From contig DASXDT010000001.1 of the NCBI GenBank assembly GCA_036490475.1, forward strand, positions 223,740 through 287,739: a stretch of DNA of 64,000 nucleotides. Direction: 5' to 3'. The position numbers and the translations under genes were made by a program. Below the pieces are notes generated by a model. It was not told the origin of the DNA and did not search any database. It worked only from the letters and a program-made list of their open reading frames with translations. Position 1 is the stretch's first letter, and every line of letters begins with the position of its first letter. Shown here in pieces: positions 18,840 through 27,600 of the stretch. Source of the stretch: Candidatus Tumulicola sp. Lineage in GTDB: Bacteria > Vulcanimicrobiota > Vulcanimicrobiia > Vulcanimicrobiales > Vulcanimicrobiaceae.

Positions 18840-19208
18840 TTAAAGTCGCTGGCCGAAGTAGAGCGTGTGGCCTTGATCGTCTTTTATAACGAGCTCTCGA
18901 GTTCCCCAGTCGGTATCGTGCACGTCTCGCACGAGCGCAACGCCGTTGCGTTTCAGCATCGCGGCCGTCGCTGTTGCGTCGTCGGTTTCGAAGTACAGAT
19001 GGAAGTGATCGCCTTCATCGACGATCTCGATCGTCGGGTCTTTGCAGTCGACGAGCTTGAGGTGAAAGAGTTGATCGCCGGCACGAATACCCGCATAGAA
19101 ATCTTCGAACTGAAAGTCGAGAACCAAGCCGACTTTGTCGGTGTAGAATCGGATCGATTCTGCAAGGTTCGTGGTTCGCAACTGCGAGATGGCGCCGGTG
19201 ATAGGCAT
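18840..19208 (-). CDS. VOC-family (glyoxalase/bleomycin-resistance fold) protein
   Basis: 122 residues, one complete VOC unit of two beta-alpha-beta-beta-beta modules. It begins ISQLRTTNLAESIRFYTDKVG and ends DDQGHTLYFGQ, where the terminal acidic/His region normally supplies metal ligands. The substrate cannot be inferred. It lies upstream of the frameshifted gene on the same strand, 44 bp apart. Confidence 0.87.
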   Translation of the reverse strand: MPITGAISQLRTTNLAESIRFYTDKVGLVLDFQFEDFYAGIRAGDQLFHLKLVDCKDPTIEIVDEGDHFHLYFETDDATATAAMLKRNGVALVRDVHDTDWGTRELVIKDDQGHTLYFGQRL

Positions 19209-19342
19209 CGTTCCTCCGAGCGGAGCGAGTCCGCCCTACGTGGCGAAATTCGACAGGCGACCTCGCAAGCCCGGCCGGCCGAACGCAGTCGACATCGAAG
19301 GATTGGGCGAGGTTGGACTATTGTAAGGTCGAACGAGCATAA

Positions 19343-20017
19343 ATGCTGTTTAGTCGTAAGGATCGCACCGACAATACGCACGGCTCCTCGTTGACCAGGA
19401 CCCGCGATATCGTTGAAATCGCCGCGATCGTTGCGGCCGGTATCTGGGCCTTCTACATCTTCGCATACGAAAACCGGATTAAGCCGTCGTTCGCGCAACC
19501 GGAGGTGAATATCACCGCGTCGCTTCAGCGGTTGAGCCAGCAGCACGGGCTGATCGCCGTCGGACTGCACATCGATCTGCGCAATGTGGGCACGGTAAAC
19601 GCGCACTTTCTCGGTCTCGCGGTCAACGTCTTCGGTAAGCGAGTGATGTCGGCGTCGCCGGCGGTGCCGCCAACGCGCGAACCACTCAGCTACGAATATC
19701 AGGGATACTACGCGGTCGGACGAAGCGTGCCGGTGTACAGCTGGTCGTACGTAACGCACCTCGGCAACCCGCGAACCGGAGTCGACACAGAGCTCGACCC
19801 AGGAACAAGCATCGAGAACTATCGCGTGTTCTACGTTCCGAAGGGCAAGTTCGATCTGCTGACGGTGGGTATCGACGCGCCGTATACGAAGCTCGAGAGC
19901 ACGCAACCGACGCATCTATCAATCGGCTCAGACGGAGCGGTGCGAGTCGTCACACCCTTGACGGCGGACACCCAGCAATACGACATCGAGCCGGTAACGT
20001 CACTGGACGTCCGCTGA
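19343..20017 (+). CDS. Single-pass membrane protein of unknown function
   Basis: 224 residues. A short charged N-terminus precedes one hydrophobic segment at about residues 24-42 (IVEIAAIVAAGIWAFYIFAY), then a soluble, probably periplasmic, beta-rich domain. No family is recognised. It is followed after four bases by a multi-pass membrane protein, so the pair is likely co-transcribed. Confidence 0.72.
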   Translation: MLFSRKDRTDNTHGSSLTRTRDIVEIAAIVAAGIWAFYIFAYENRIKPSFAQPEVNITASLQRLSQQHGLIAVGLHIDLRNVGTVNAHFLGLAVNVFGKRVMSASPAVPPTREPLSYEYQGYYAVGRSVPVYSWSYVTHLGNPRTGVDTELDPGTSIENYRVFYVPKGKFDLLTVGIDAPYTKLESTQPTHLSIGSDGAVRVVTPLTADTQQYDIEPVTSLDVR

Positions 20018-20021
20018 GGCG

Positions 20022-20639
20022 ATGGCGTACGCGGATTGCGCCCCCTCGTTGATCTTAGGTGGCCTGTTCTTTACCGTGTTCGGCGTATGTTTTGCATACG
20101 CAGGCTTCTATGCGCTATTTAAGCCCGACTCGAAGAAGGCTCAGGACCTTTGGGTGAATCAGTACTATCCTGAAGCCGAAGCGGATCGTTTTTCGCTCTT
20201 CATGGGATTTACCCGCGAACATGCGGGTCTTAATAACCTAGCATTAGGAAGATTCTTAGGGCCTTTAATCGGTACGCTTTTTACGCTAGCCGGTCTCTGG
20301 ATGACCGTTTCATGGATTCATTGTGGGTCGCATCTCCCGTACGTACGGGCACTTTTCGGGCCGCTTGCGTGGCACGCGCTCGACGGGACATACGTGGTCT
20401 TAGTGATTTTTGGCGTCGGAATCGGTGTATGGAACGGACATAGAATGCGACCTGTATTGCGTGAAGTGTACGTTTCGCTGTTGCTCTTTTCTAGCGTCGC
20501 CGCCGCGCAGGCTGCAGCATTCCACGTCGGTCCGCAGGCGCCCAGATGGTTTGCCCTGGCGGTTCTCTCGGGAGCGTTGTTAGCAGGCGTCTTTTCGCTG
20601 AATGGCCGGCTTGCGAAGGCGAAGGAACTCTCGCCGTAA
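20022..20639 (+). CDS. Multi-pass membrane protein of unknown function
   Basis: 205 residues with about five hydrophobic segments. ATG 20022 follows GAGGCG closely. Codon use is less GC-rich than in the flanking genes. No family is recognised. It forms a pair with the single-pass protein upstream. Confidence 0.7.
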   Translation: MAYADCAPSLILGGLFFTVFGVCFAYAGFYALFKPDSKKAQDLWVNQYYPEAEADRFSLFMGFTREHAGLNNLALGRFLGPLIGTLFTLAGLWMTVSWIHCGSHLPYVRALFGPLAWHALDGTYVVLVIFGVGIGVWNGHRMRPVLREVYVSLLLFSSVAAAQAAAFHVGPQAPRWFALAVLSGALLAGVFSLNGRLAKAKELSP

Positions 20640-20791
20640 AGAGCACGTTGCAAACCTCGGCGGCCAGGGTGTTGCTCGACGGTCAACGGCTGTATCAGCT
20701 AATTGGCCAAACCAGACGCGTGCGCGATCTGACCTTTTCGATCGAGTTTCTCGACCCGGGAGTGCAGGCGTTCTCGTTCACCTTCGGATAA
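20640..20791 (+). pseudogene. Remnant of a DipZ-type thioredoxin protein (C-terminal end only)
   Basis: About 50 codons in frame to the stop at 20789. The stretch DGQRLYQLIGQ followed by FSIEFLDPGVQAFSFTFG is the characteristic C-terminus of the carbohydrate-binding-like domain of DipZ-type thioredoxin/cytochrome c biogenesis proteins. Nothing upstream encodes the thioredoxin or membrane domains; the frame instead runs into the preceding membrane-protein gene. Read as a deletion remnant. The assignment rests on pattern memory of the family tail. Confidence 0.55.
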
Positions 20792-20800
20792 ACGGCAGGC

Positions 20801-21481
20801 GTGGACGAGCAGAGAGCGGCGTTTCTTCGGGACGCGCAAGACAAAGCGGCCTTACTATTCGAGCGGGTCGAAGCCGACGGGCTGATTCGCGCCGGCGCGA
20901 CCGAACGATCGGTCAGCGATGCGATTTATGCGTTGGCCGAAGAGCTGTTCGGCGTTGAGAAGCATTGGCACAAGCGCATCGTGCGCGCCGGCAAGAACAC
21001 GTTAGCCCCGTACGATCTGAATCCACCGAACCGTACGATTCAAAGCGACGACATCGTGTTTCTCGATTTCGGCCCGGTGTTCGAGAAATGGGAGGCCGAT
21101 TTTGGCCGCACGTTCGTGGTTGGGTCGGATCCGCGCAAGTGCAAACTGCGCGACGACGTAGCCAGCGCTTTTTTTGAGGGTAAGGCCTACTTCGAGACGC
21201 AGCCGGATATTACGGCTAGCGAGCTGTTTGCCTACGCGGTAACCCTCGCGGAGAACTATGGTTGGGAGTTCGGTGGTGAAATCGCCGGGCATCTCGTCGG
21301 CCGATTTCCACACGAGCGAATCGCCGGGGATAAGATCTCGCTGTACGTTCATCCCGACAATCATCTGCCGATTCGTTCGCTCGACAAGCAAGGACGGCAG
21401 CGCCAGTGGATTCTCGAGATTCATTTTGTCGATCGAGCCTGCGAGATCGGCGGCTTCTTCGAGCAACTCCTTACGCTGTAA
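20801..21481 (+). CDS. M24 family metallopeptidase (Xaa-Pro/creatinase fold)
   Basis: 226 residues from GTG 20801. The pita-bread fold ligands appear as FLDFGPVFEKWEADFGRTF (two Asp), GHLVGRFPHE (His) and ILEIHFVD (Glu). It is short because the N-terminal domain of prolidases is missing, as in methionine-aminopeptidase-like members. The last 11 bases overlap the end of the convergent CPBP protease gene. Confidence 0.85.
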   Translation: MDEQRAAFLRDAQDKAALLFERVEADGLIRAGATERSVSDAIYALAEELFGVEKHWHKRIVRAGKNTLAPYDLNPPNRTIQSDDIVFLDFGPVFEKWEADFGRTFVVGSDPRKCKLRDDVASAFFEGKAYFETQPDITASELFAYAVTLAENYGWEFGGEIAGHLVGRFPHERIAGDKISLYVHPDNHLPIRSLDKQGRQRQWILEIHFVDRACEIGGFFEQLLTL

Positions 21482-22073
21482 CGGCTCTGGCTTGTGCCCG
21501 TACTATGTATGCGTACAACAGCCACGGCTCCAGGACGAGATTGATCGCGAAGTGGGCGACGACACAGGGGAACACGACGCGACCAGCCATGACGAAGACG
21601 ACCGCAAGCGCGAGCCCCAATAGCGTTGTCGACCGTACGGCTCCAATAACAGCGGCAATACCACCGCGGATACCCCAAAACGAATGTACGATTCCAAACG
21701 CTGCGCCTGAAGCCAGAATTTGCACTGTGACGTTCTGGTGATGATGCGCAAGCAGATTCATCAAGCTCTCGCGAAAGAACACTTCTTCGACGATCGACGC
21801 CGGAATCGCAATCACGAGAGCAAGTAACTTGAATGACGAGATTCTTCCGAGCAGCGAGGCGACCGTTGGAAGCCCTCGCACGCTATAGAAAATGTAACTA
21901 GCGGTAACAACAGCTGCAGCGATCCATGCGCCAACATGTACGTTGGCATAATTTCTGAAGGTCGCCGAAAGCCACGCATCGGGATAAGCAACGATGAAAG
22001 CGCCTTCGATACCGGCCAACACGCAAAGGACGATTGCTGCTCGTACCGCGGCCGGCTTATTAAGTGGCGTCAT
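21471..22073 (-). CDS. CPBP-family intramembrane protease
   Basis: 200 residues and about six membrane segments. The Abi/CAAX-protease motifs are present in order: EEVFFRE (glutamate pair plus Arg), H-S-F-W and H-F-A-I-N, giving the intramembrane metal site. ATG 22073 is chosen; 25 further codons upstream are open but not membrane-like. Family members process prenylated or peptide substrates or serve in bacteriocin immunity; which applies here is unknown. Confidence 0.85.
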   Translation of the reverse strand: MTPLNKPAAVRAAIVLCVLAGIEGAFIVAYPDAWLSATFRNYANVHVGAWIAAAVVTASYIFYSVRGLPTVASLLGRISSFKLLALVIAIPASIVEEVFFRESLMNLLAHHHQNVTVQILASGAAFGIVHSFWGIRGGIAAVIGAVRSTTLLGLALAVVFVMAGRVVFPCVVAHFAINLVLEPWLLYAYIVRAQARAVTA

Positions 22074-22165
22074 TCGAGCGGGCCATTCTGTTTTGTGAAA
22101 CGCACGCCTGCCGTTTAGACAGGATGGCGGCGCTGCGCGATCGAGCAATGACGGTCGTTAGGCCG

Positions 22166-22702
22166 TCACACTTCGCCACGCAGAAGCTGCGCGGCGGACA
22201 CTTTAAATGGGCCAGCGCACTCGGCAACCGTGCCGGTTGCGTCGGTTCGAGCTCGTTCGTCGATATATGCTTCGATTTCCCTGAGGGTTTCGTCAGGCCG
22301 GCCATCAATTAGGGAATCCGTGCGAATTCTTCCTATTCGAACTAATACATCTGCCCAAACAGCGTTTAACACATCTTCTTTGGCTCGATCCGTCCCGATC
22401 GGAGGATACGCCTTGAAGGCGATGTCGGCGGGCGTTTTTTCGATGAGCCGGGCTATTTCGCCGGCCGCTTCGAGCGCGGAAGCTTCGGCCATATTCCCAG
22501 CCCAGGCTGGACCATCCGTACGGCCTTCTGCATCCAGGAGCCACACGACCGCTTCCTCGTCATCGTCCATTACGAGTAGTCCGAGCTTACCGATCTTCAG
22601 GGTCCACCAACCAGTATCGGCGTTCGACTTGCCGTCGATGCCGGTTCTCGCCAGTTTCGCGAGCGATCGGCAGAAGCGATCGTTCCATTCTTTTAGCTGC
22701 AA
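22166..22702 (-). CDS. Cytoplasmic protein of unknown function
   Basis: 178 residues from TTG 22702, four bases past the stop of the streptogramin-lyase-like gene, so translation is probably coupled. Acidic and soluble, with no signal peptide. No family is recognised. Lower GC and more hydrophilic than the exported genes around it. The C-terminus ends close to the CPBP protease start, both transcribed leftward. Confidence 0.62.
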   Translation of the reverse strand: MQLKEWNDRFCRSLAKLARTGIDGKSNADTGWWTLKIGKLGLLVMDDDEEAVVWLLDAEGRTDGPAWAGNMAEASALEAAGEIARLIEKTPADIAFKAYPPIGTDRAKEDVLNAVWADVLVRIGRIRTDSLIDGRPDETLREIEAYIDERARTDATGTVAECAGPFKVSAAQLLRGEV

Positions 22703-22706
22703 ATTA

Positions 22707-23846
22707 CTAATGTGACCCGGCGTTCGTCACCTCGACGATTTGGCTCGGCTCGCCACTGAAGATCGCGGTGAACCACGGATGTCCGGCTGCGTCTACCGTG
22801 AGCGATAACGGGTTGTACGGTACCGGGAACGCCTGTTGATTGCTCTTGCCGGCGAACTCCCAGAGCGCTCCATTGTTCTGGAACGGATTACCGCCGCTCG
22901 CCCAAACGGTGTTGCTGCTCGCGCCGGTCGACGCGATGCCGCTCGGATAGGCTGAGGTGCTTAGACCTTTATGCGTTAGGCGCAGCAATTGGAAAGCGTT
23001 TCCATTGACGGTTCCCAGATAGAAAGCAGTCGTGCCTTGCTTCAGATAGTTGGTGGTGGTGAACCACGGCGCGCCGCTCGGCCCGATCGTCATCTGCGTC
23101 GCGGACTGGTTGGGGCAGCACGGCAGAAACTGTTTGACCATGTGCATCGGCAAATGCACGAGCTTGCCGGTGCTGGCGACCCGCTCGAACAATTCTGCGT
23201 GCAGCGTTTTATTGACGCCGGTAAACCACAGGTTGCCGCTCGCGTCAGCAGCGAGCGTCGGATCGGGCGTGAAATCGGCAGCTAACTTTTGCACCGTGAT
23301 TTTCCCCGAGCTGGTGAGGTGGGCGAGAAGCGACGGGATACCGGAGCCGACGACCCACGGCAGTCCGTCGGAGCCGAATGCGATGGCTTTGGAGTTCGTG
23401 TCGGTGAACTTTGGTAGAGTGTATTCGGTGATCGTGCCGTTGGATGTTATTTGGCCGATGGCGACGCCGCGGAAGTCGGAGAAATACATGTTGCCGTCAG
23501 GACCGGCCGCGATCGCGTCGGGCTCCGCATTTACCGGCAATCCGGACGTGAACTCGGTAACGGTGCCATCGGACGTGATGCGTCCGATCGCGGGCGTTCC
23601 GCCGTCGGTGAACCACATCGTTTGATTGGGACCGGGAGCGATATCGATCGCGCCCGCGGTGGATGGGAATCCCGGCGTCTGTCCGGCGGTGAACACCTGG
23701 AACTGCAGCGCGCCCGCTTTCTTTATCGTTGAAGCGGGTTGATTGAGTGCTGGGTTCGGGCCACTGCTCGATCCGGCGCCGGTACCGGCGCACGCCGCGA
23801 GCAGCGTCGCGACAAACGCGCACGCCGAAAGTCTAGCGAAATTCAT
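22707..23846 (-). CDS. Streptogramin-lyase-like beta-propeller lipoprotein
   Basis: 379 residues. Lipobox LLAAC is followed by a Ser/Gly-rich linker and a Vgb-like seven-blade propeller with repeats of the form I-G-R/Q-I-T-S-D/N-G-T-V/I-T-E-F/Y (three copies between residues 85 and 145). Vgb enzymes linearise streptogramins using a conserved His/Glu pair; that pair cannot be assigned here, so a binding role is as likely as a lyase. GAGGGAG precedes ATG 23846. Confidence 0.84.
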   Translation of the reverse strand: MNFARLSACAFVATLLAACAGTGAGSSSGPNPALNQPASTIKKAGALQFQVFTAGQTPGFPSTAGAIDIAPGPNQTMWFTDGGTPAIGRITSDGTVTEFTSGLPVNAEPDAIAAGPDGNMYFSDFRGVAIGQITSNGTITEYTLPKFTDTNSKAIAFGSDGLPWVVGSGIPSLLAHLTSSGKITVQKLAADFTPDPTLAADASGNLWFTGVNKTLHAELFERVASTGKLVHLPMHMVKQFLPCCPNQSATQMTIGPSGAPWFTTTNYLKQGTTAFYLGTVNGNAFQLLRLTHKGLSTSAYPSGIASTGASSNTVWASGGNPFQNNGALWEFAGKSNQQAFPVPYNPLSLTVDAAGHPWFTAIFSGEPSQIVEVTNAGSH

Positions 23847-23909
23847 TGCTCCCTCTTCCTCCGAGTTGTGGTCCTTAGGATAACGATTCGGCTACGCGAG
23901 CGTGACGGC

Positions 23910-24515
23910 CTAATGCGGCTTGGGCGTCGGCATCATTTTCTGCGCGACTTGCTTGAGTTTGCCGCTGTGGATGGCGTACGTCTGCACGATGAGTTTCGAC
24001 GGACAGCAGTTGGCGTCTTTCGCTCCGTAATACGGAAGCGTCGCGACGATTGCATTACTCTTGATTTCGACCCTGAGGTGGCCGCCCGAACCGATGTAGC
24101 CGATATACGTGTATTTAGCGGCGCCGAGTCGCGCGAAGAGTATCTGCGTGAACACGCCACCGCTTCCGTCGCTCTCTAAAGGAACCGCGATCGCTTGGTA
24201 ACCGCCTGCGACGGCGCCGTAATTGGCTTCGTCGGCCGAGAGATAGCCGCCGACGGCTTGGCCTTCGGGTACGCCGAGCACGTTGATATACGGATGGTTC
24301 TGGGCGTCGAAGACCGACGTCGCCGGAACCGTGCGATCGATTTTGAGTTGCGGCGACGCTTTGACGATCGCGAGAATCTGCGCCGTGTGCGCTGCTTTTT
24401 CTACCGCTGCTGCGGCCGCGGCCTTGGTTAGCGGCGCCGGGGTTTGGGCGACTGGCGATAGGATAGCGGCAGCGGCAAGAATGGACAGCAGCGATTGCAT
24501 GATGGACTTAGGCAT
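23910..24515 (-). CDS. Exported protein of unknown function
   Basis: 201 residues from ATG 24515 (ATG 24500 is also possible). Sec signal peptide, then an Ala-rich helix and a beta-rich domain containing a vicinal Cys pair (ANCCPSK) near residue 170. No family is recognised. It is upstream of the propeller lipoprotein on the same strand with 63 bp between them. Confidence 0.7.
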   Translation of the reverse strand: MPKSIMQSLLSILAAAAILSPVAQTPAPLTKAAAAAAVEKAAHTAQILAIVKASPQLKIDRTVPATSVFDAQNHPYINVLGVPEGQAVGGYLSADEANYGAVAGGYQAIAVPLESDGSGGVFTQILFARLGAAKYTYIGYIGSGGHLRVEIKSNAIVATLPYYGAKDANCCPSKLIVQTYAIHSGKLKQVAQKMMPTPKPH

Positions 24516-24721
24516 TCACTCTTCTCGTTCACTCATTATTGGAAGGCTCAGCGCGACCGACGGATGGATCGACTTCGGTGGATATCTTATGTGCATTGAA
24601 TTCTGACTTAGAATGGAAGACGACGCCCGTCCAAGTTCTGCGCCGTTCGGCCGCGTGGTTCTCGGATTCGTCCATCCCAAACTGCTTTCCACGGTCGACG
24701 CAAGGGCCCCGCCCTCTGTGG

Positions 24722-24727
24722 TATACT
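24722..24727 (+). promoter_or_regulatory. -10 element of the RNase P RNA gene
   Basis: TATACT lies seven bases before the first paired base of helix P1 at 24734. No clear -35 hexamer is seen at 16-18 bases upstream. Confidence 0.6.
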
Positions 24728-24733
24728 GCGGCT

Positions 24734-25095
24734 GCGGGAACGCGCCAGATGACCGCGCCCACTTGTGGGTGAGGAAAGTCCGGGCTTCATTGGGCAGGGT
24801 GCAGGATAACGTCCTGTCGGGGAAACTCGAAGGAAAGTGCCACAGAAACATACCGCTCGCATTCGTGCGAGCAAGGGTGAAATCGTGAGGTAAGAGCTCA
24901 CGGAGCACCGCGGTGACGCGGGCTCGGGTAAACCCCACTCGAAGCAAGATCGCTCGCATCCTCGAAAGAGGCGGACGGCCCGTCCGTAGAGCTACATCGC
25001 ACCGAGGCCGGCGGCGACGTCGACCCCAGATAGATGGTCATCCGGGAACGAGCAATCGTTCTTGACAGAATCCGGCTTACCGGCGCGCTCCCCGC
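24734..25095 (+). ncRNA. rnpB: RNase P RNA, bacterial type A
   Basis: About 362 nt. Universally conserved segments occur in order: GAGGAAAGTCCGGGCT, ACAGAAACATACCGC, GGTAAACCCC, a CCCAGATAGATGGTCAT segment and GACAGAATCCGGCTTAC. Helix P1 closes the molecule: GCGGG and CGCGCC at the 5' end pair with GGCGCG and CCCGC at the 3' end, which fixes both termini within a few bases. It is the catalytic RNA for tRNA 5' maturation. No classical terminator follows; repeat copy 2 begins 34 bases downstream. Confidence 0.97.
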
Positions 25096-25128
25096 ATCTT
25101 CACGCGCTGACCTGGTCCACCACGCTTT

Positions 25129-25354
25129 CGAGACTGTAGAGAAATTGGACTAGACGTAGTCCACTCGTTCATACAGTGGCAATGGCAAATATCAGGGTTT
25201 GGAAATACGTCGGCAACATTTTTTCAAGGTCCTAATTTTTTGTGACCGGCGGGTTGCGAAATTGTTATTTTTACGTCCGCAATCGGTGGATTCGGGCAAA
25301 TTTGCATGTTAACGAGTGGACTTAGTCTAGTCCGAATTCCCTACAGTGCGAAAC
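25129..25354. repeat. Long-TIR palindromic intergenic element, copy 2
   Basis: The cores are GGACTAGACGTAGTCC at 25147-25162 and GGACTTAGTCTAGTCC at 25318-25333. The repeats extend outward: the left side has ACTGTAGAGAAATT and the right side has GAATTCCCTACAGT, reverse complements with few mismatches. They extend inward as ACTCGTT. It lies between rnpB and the end of yvcK, which converge on it. Confidence 0.87.
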
Positions 25355-25399
25355 GAGCCGTATCTCGCCTTTTGGAGCGCCGGGCTTCGTTCGGCGTCG

Positions 25400-26746
25400 T
25401 TAGGCGCCGCCGGCGGCGGCGGAGCGCCGATACGCGCTGGCAGGTTTCACCAGCGTTGCACGCTCCGCCACGACGCGATCCACAAGCGCGACAACCGTCG
25501 CGGCCAAACGATCTGCATCGTGACGAACCGTCACGGTTTCGCTGATAACAGCCGCGCCAACCGGCTCCACGCCCAACTCGGCAACCCGATCGAAATCTGG
25601 AACCACCGGAACTTGCCCTTCCAACGCATAGGCCGCCAGCAAACGCGAGGGTGCTTCGTTGTTGACCACCACAAAATCGCAGACTTGTTCGCCGGAGTTG
25701 TCTAACAGCACGCGCACGTGATCGGCAGCGGTCATGCCGTCGGTTTCGCCGGGCTGCGTCATGACGTTACACACGTACAGCTTCACGGCGTGCGACTCCG
25801 CGATCTCGGAGGCCACGCGGCGCACCAGCAGGTTCGGCAAGATCGACGTAAACAACGAACCGGGCCCTAGCACGATCGCGTCGGCTTCACGAATCGCGGC
25901 GATCACTTCATCGAGCGGATCGACGGCCGGTGGATCCAAGAACACGCGGCGAATCGGACGCGACGTCCGCGAAATCGACGACTCACCTTCGACGATCGTT
26001 CCGTCGTTGAGTTCGGCGCACAGTTTGGCCACGCCGAGGGTCGCCGGCAGCACCCGACCGACGATATTTAAAACGCGGCTCGATTCTTTAATCGCGCGAT
26101 CGAAATTGCCGGTGACGCCCGACATCGCCGCCAAAAACAAATTGCCGAACGAGTGGCCGCTCAGGCCCTCGCCTTCTTTAAATCGAAAGCGAAATAAATC
26201 GGTGACGAGGGCTTCGTCGTCGGCCAGCGCCACCAAACAGTTGCGAATGTCGCCCGGAGGCAACACCCCCAACTCTTTTTGCAGCCGGCCGGACGAGCCG
26301 CCATCGTCGCTCACCGTCACCACGGCGGTTAAGTTGCTGGTGCGCCGCTTTAGGCCGCGCAGCATCGTTGACAACCCGGTGCCGCCGCCGATAGCGACGA
26401 TTTTGTAACCCTGTTGCAGGCGCATGCCGGTCAGCGCGGAGCGCACGCCGTCGCGTCCGCGATTGCGCGCCACGCGCACGGTCGCGCGCAGCCACAGCCA
26501 CACGCCCGAGAACGTCAATCCCAGTCCGACGATTGCGAGAATCCACGTTAAATACGCGGGCGGAAAATAGTCGTCGACGATATCGTCGAGCAGCTCGTTG
26601 ATGTGGATGCCGGTGCCTTCGGCGATCAGCCAGCGGACGATCGCGTCGACCAGCAACAGCACACCCAGCAGTGCGACGAACGCCCAGCGCTTGACGCCCA
26701 GTCCGGGGAGTAGCCATTGGAATAGGCCCATCACGCGCTTGTTCAT
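25400..26746 (-). CDS. yvcK: YvcK/CofD-like gluconeogenesis factor with N-terminal membrane anchor
   Basis: 448 residues. Two membrane-spanning helices at about residues 15-85 precede the YvcK domain, which begins KIVAIGGGTGLSTMLRGLK and carries VSDDGGSSGRL, PPGDIRNCLVAL and LFTSILPNLL, all standard for the family. YvcK binds UDP-sugars and is needed for growth on gluconeogenic carbon sources and for cell-wall homeostasis in Firmicutes. ATG 26746 overlaps the rapZ stop by four bases (ATGA). No whiA gene follows, unlike the usual Firmicute and actinobacterial order. Confidence 0.93.
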   Translation of the reverse strand: MNKRVMGLFQWLLPGLGVKRWAFVALLGVLLLVDAIVRWLIAEGTGIHINELLDDIVDDYFPPAYLTWILAIVGLGLTFSGVWLWLRATVRVARNRGRDGVRSALTGMRLQQGYKIVAIGGGTGLSTMLRGLKRRTSNLTAVVTVSDDGGSSGRLQKELGVLPPGDIRNCLVALADDEALVTDLFRFRFKEGEGLSGHSFGNLFLAAMSGVTGNFDRAIKESSRVLNIVGRVLPATLGVAKLCAELNDGTIVEGESSISRTSRPIRRVFLDPPAVDPLDEVIAAIREADAIVLGPGSLFTSILPNLLVRRVASEIAESHAVKLYVCNVMTQPGETDGMTAADHVRVLLDNSGEQVCDFVVVNNEAPSRLLAAYALEGQVPVVPDFDRVAELGVEPVGAAVISETVTVRHDADRLAATVVALVDRVVAERATLVKPASAYRRSAAAGGA

Positions 26747-27600
26747 GCGTGCGCCACGTCGCGGGCTTCGAACGAGAGCTCGACGCCCAACTCGCCGCCC
26801 AAGCGTTCCATCAGTTGCCGGGCAACGTAGATCGAGCGATGGCGGCCACCGGTGCAGCCGACGCCGACGGTCAGGTGCGACTTCTGCTCTTCCACATAGC
26901 ATGGCAATAAAAAGCGCAACAAGTCGACGGTCTTTTCCAAAAACGGCTCGAGCGATGTATCGGCTGCGACGAACGCGGCAACCGCCGGATCGTCGCCGGT
27001 AAGCGGCGCCAGTTCGGTCACATAATTGGGATTGCGCAAAAACCGCACGTCGAACAATAGGTCGAGATCCGTCGGGAGTCCATATTTAAATCCGAACGCG
27101 ACGATCGTCACGGCCAGCCGCATCGGATGTTCGCGCGAAAACGCGGCCGCGATGCGCGTCTTAAGCGCGGAGTGCGTCAACGAGCTGGTGTCGATGATCA
27201 CGTCGGAGCGCTCGCGCAGCGGCGCCACCACACGCCGGTCGGCGGCGATCGCTTCGGGCAGCGAGCCGGCCTGTGCCAACGGATGGCGCCGGCGTGTCGC
27301 GCTAAAGCGGCGAACGAGGACGTCGTCGCGCGCGTCGAGATACAAAACGCGCGCGTTATGCGTTGTTATAACGTGATCGATCGCTGCCAACGGATCGCCG
27401 AGGTTACGCCCGCCGCGCAGGTCGAGCGCGATCGCCACATCGGTGACGCCGGCGGCACCCAGCGCATCGATGGCGGCGTCCAACACCGCGGGAGGCAAAT
27501 GCTCGATGCCGTAAAAGCCCAAGTCTTCGAACGACTTCATCGCTTGACTCTGACCGGCGCCTGACGGCCCGGTGACAAAGACCACTCGGGGCTGACTCAT
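26743..27600 (-). CDS. rapZ: RapZ/YvcJ-like nucleotide-binding protein
   Basis: 285 residues. N-terminal P-loop-like domain, then the conserved C-terminal RapZ domain with FGFKYGLPTDLDLLFDVRFL and GCTGGRHRSIYVA. RapZ controls sRNA decay in enterobacteria and YvcJ affects competence in Bacillus. The P-loop reads GPSGAGQSQ: the Walker A lysine is Gln (CAG, residue 17), where most homologues have Lys and some actinobacteria Arg. The start codon abuts the divergent DUF2203 start (CATATG). Confidence 0.92.
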   Translation of the reverse strand: MSQPRVVFVTGPSGAGQSQAMKSFEDLGFYGIEHLPPAVLDAAIDALGAAGVTDVAIALDLRGGRNLGDPLAAIDHVITTHNARVLYLDARDDVLVRRFSATRRRHPLAQAGSLPEAIAADRRVVAPLRERSDVIIDTSSLTHSALKTRIAAAFSREHPMRLAVTIVAFGFKYGLPTDLDLLFDVRFLRNPNYVTELAPLTGDDPAVAAFVAADTSLEPFLEKTVDLLRFLLPCYVEEQKSHLTVGVGCTGGRHRSIYVARQLMERLGGELGVELSFEARDVAHA

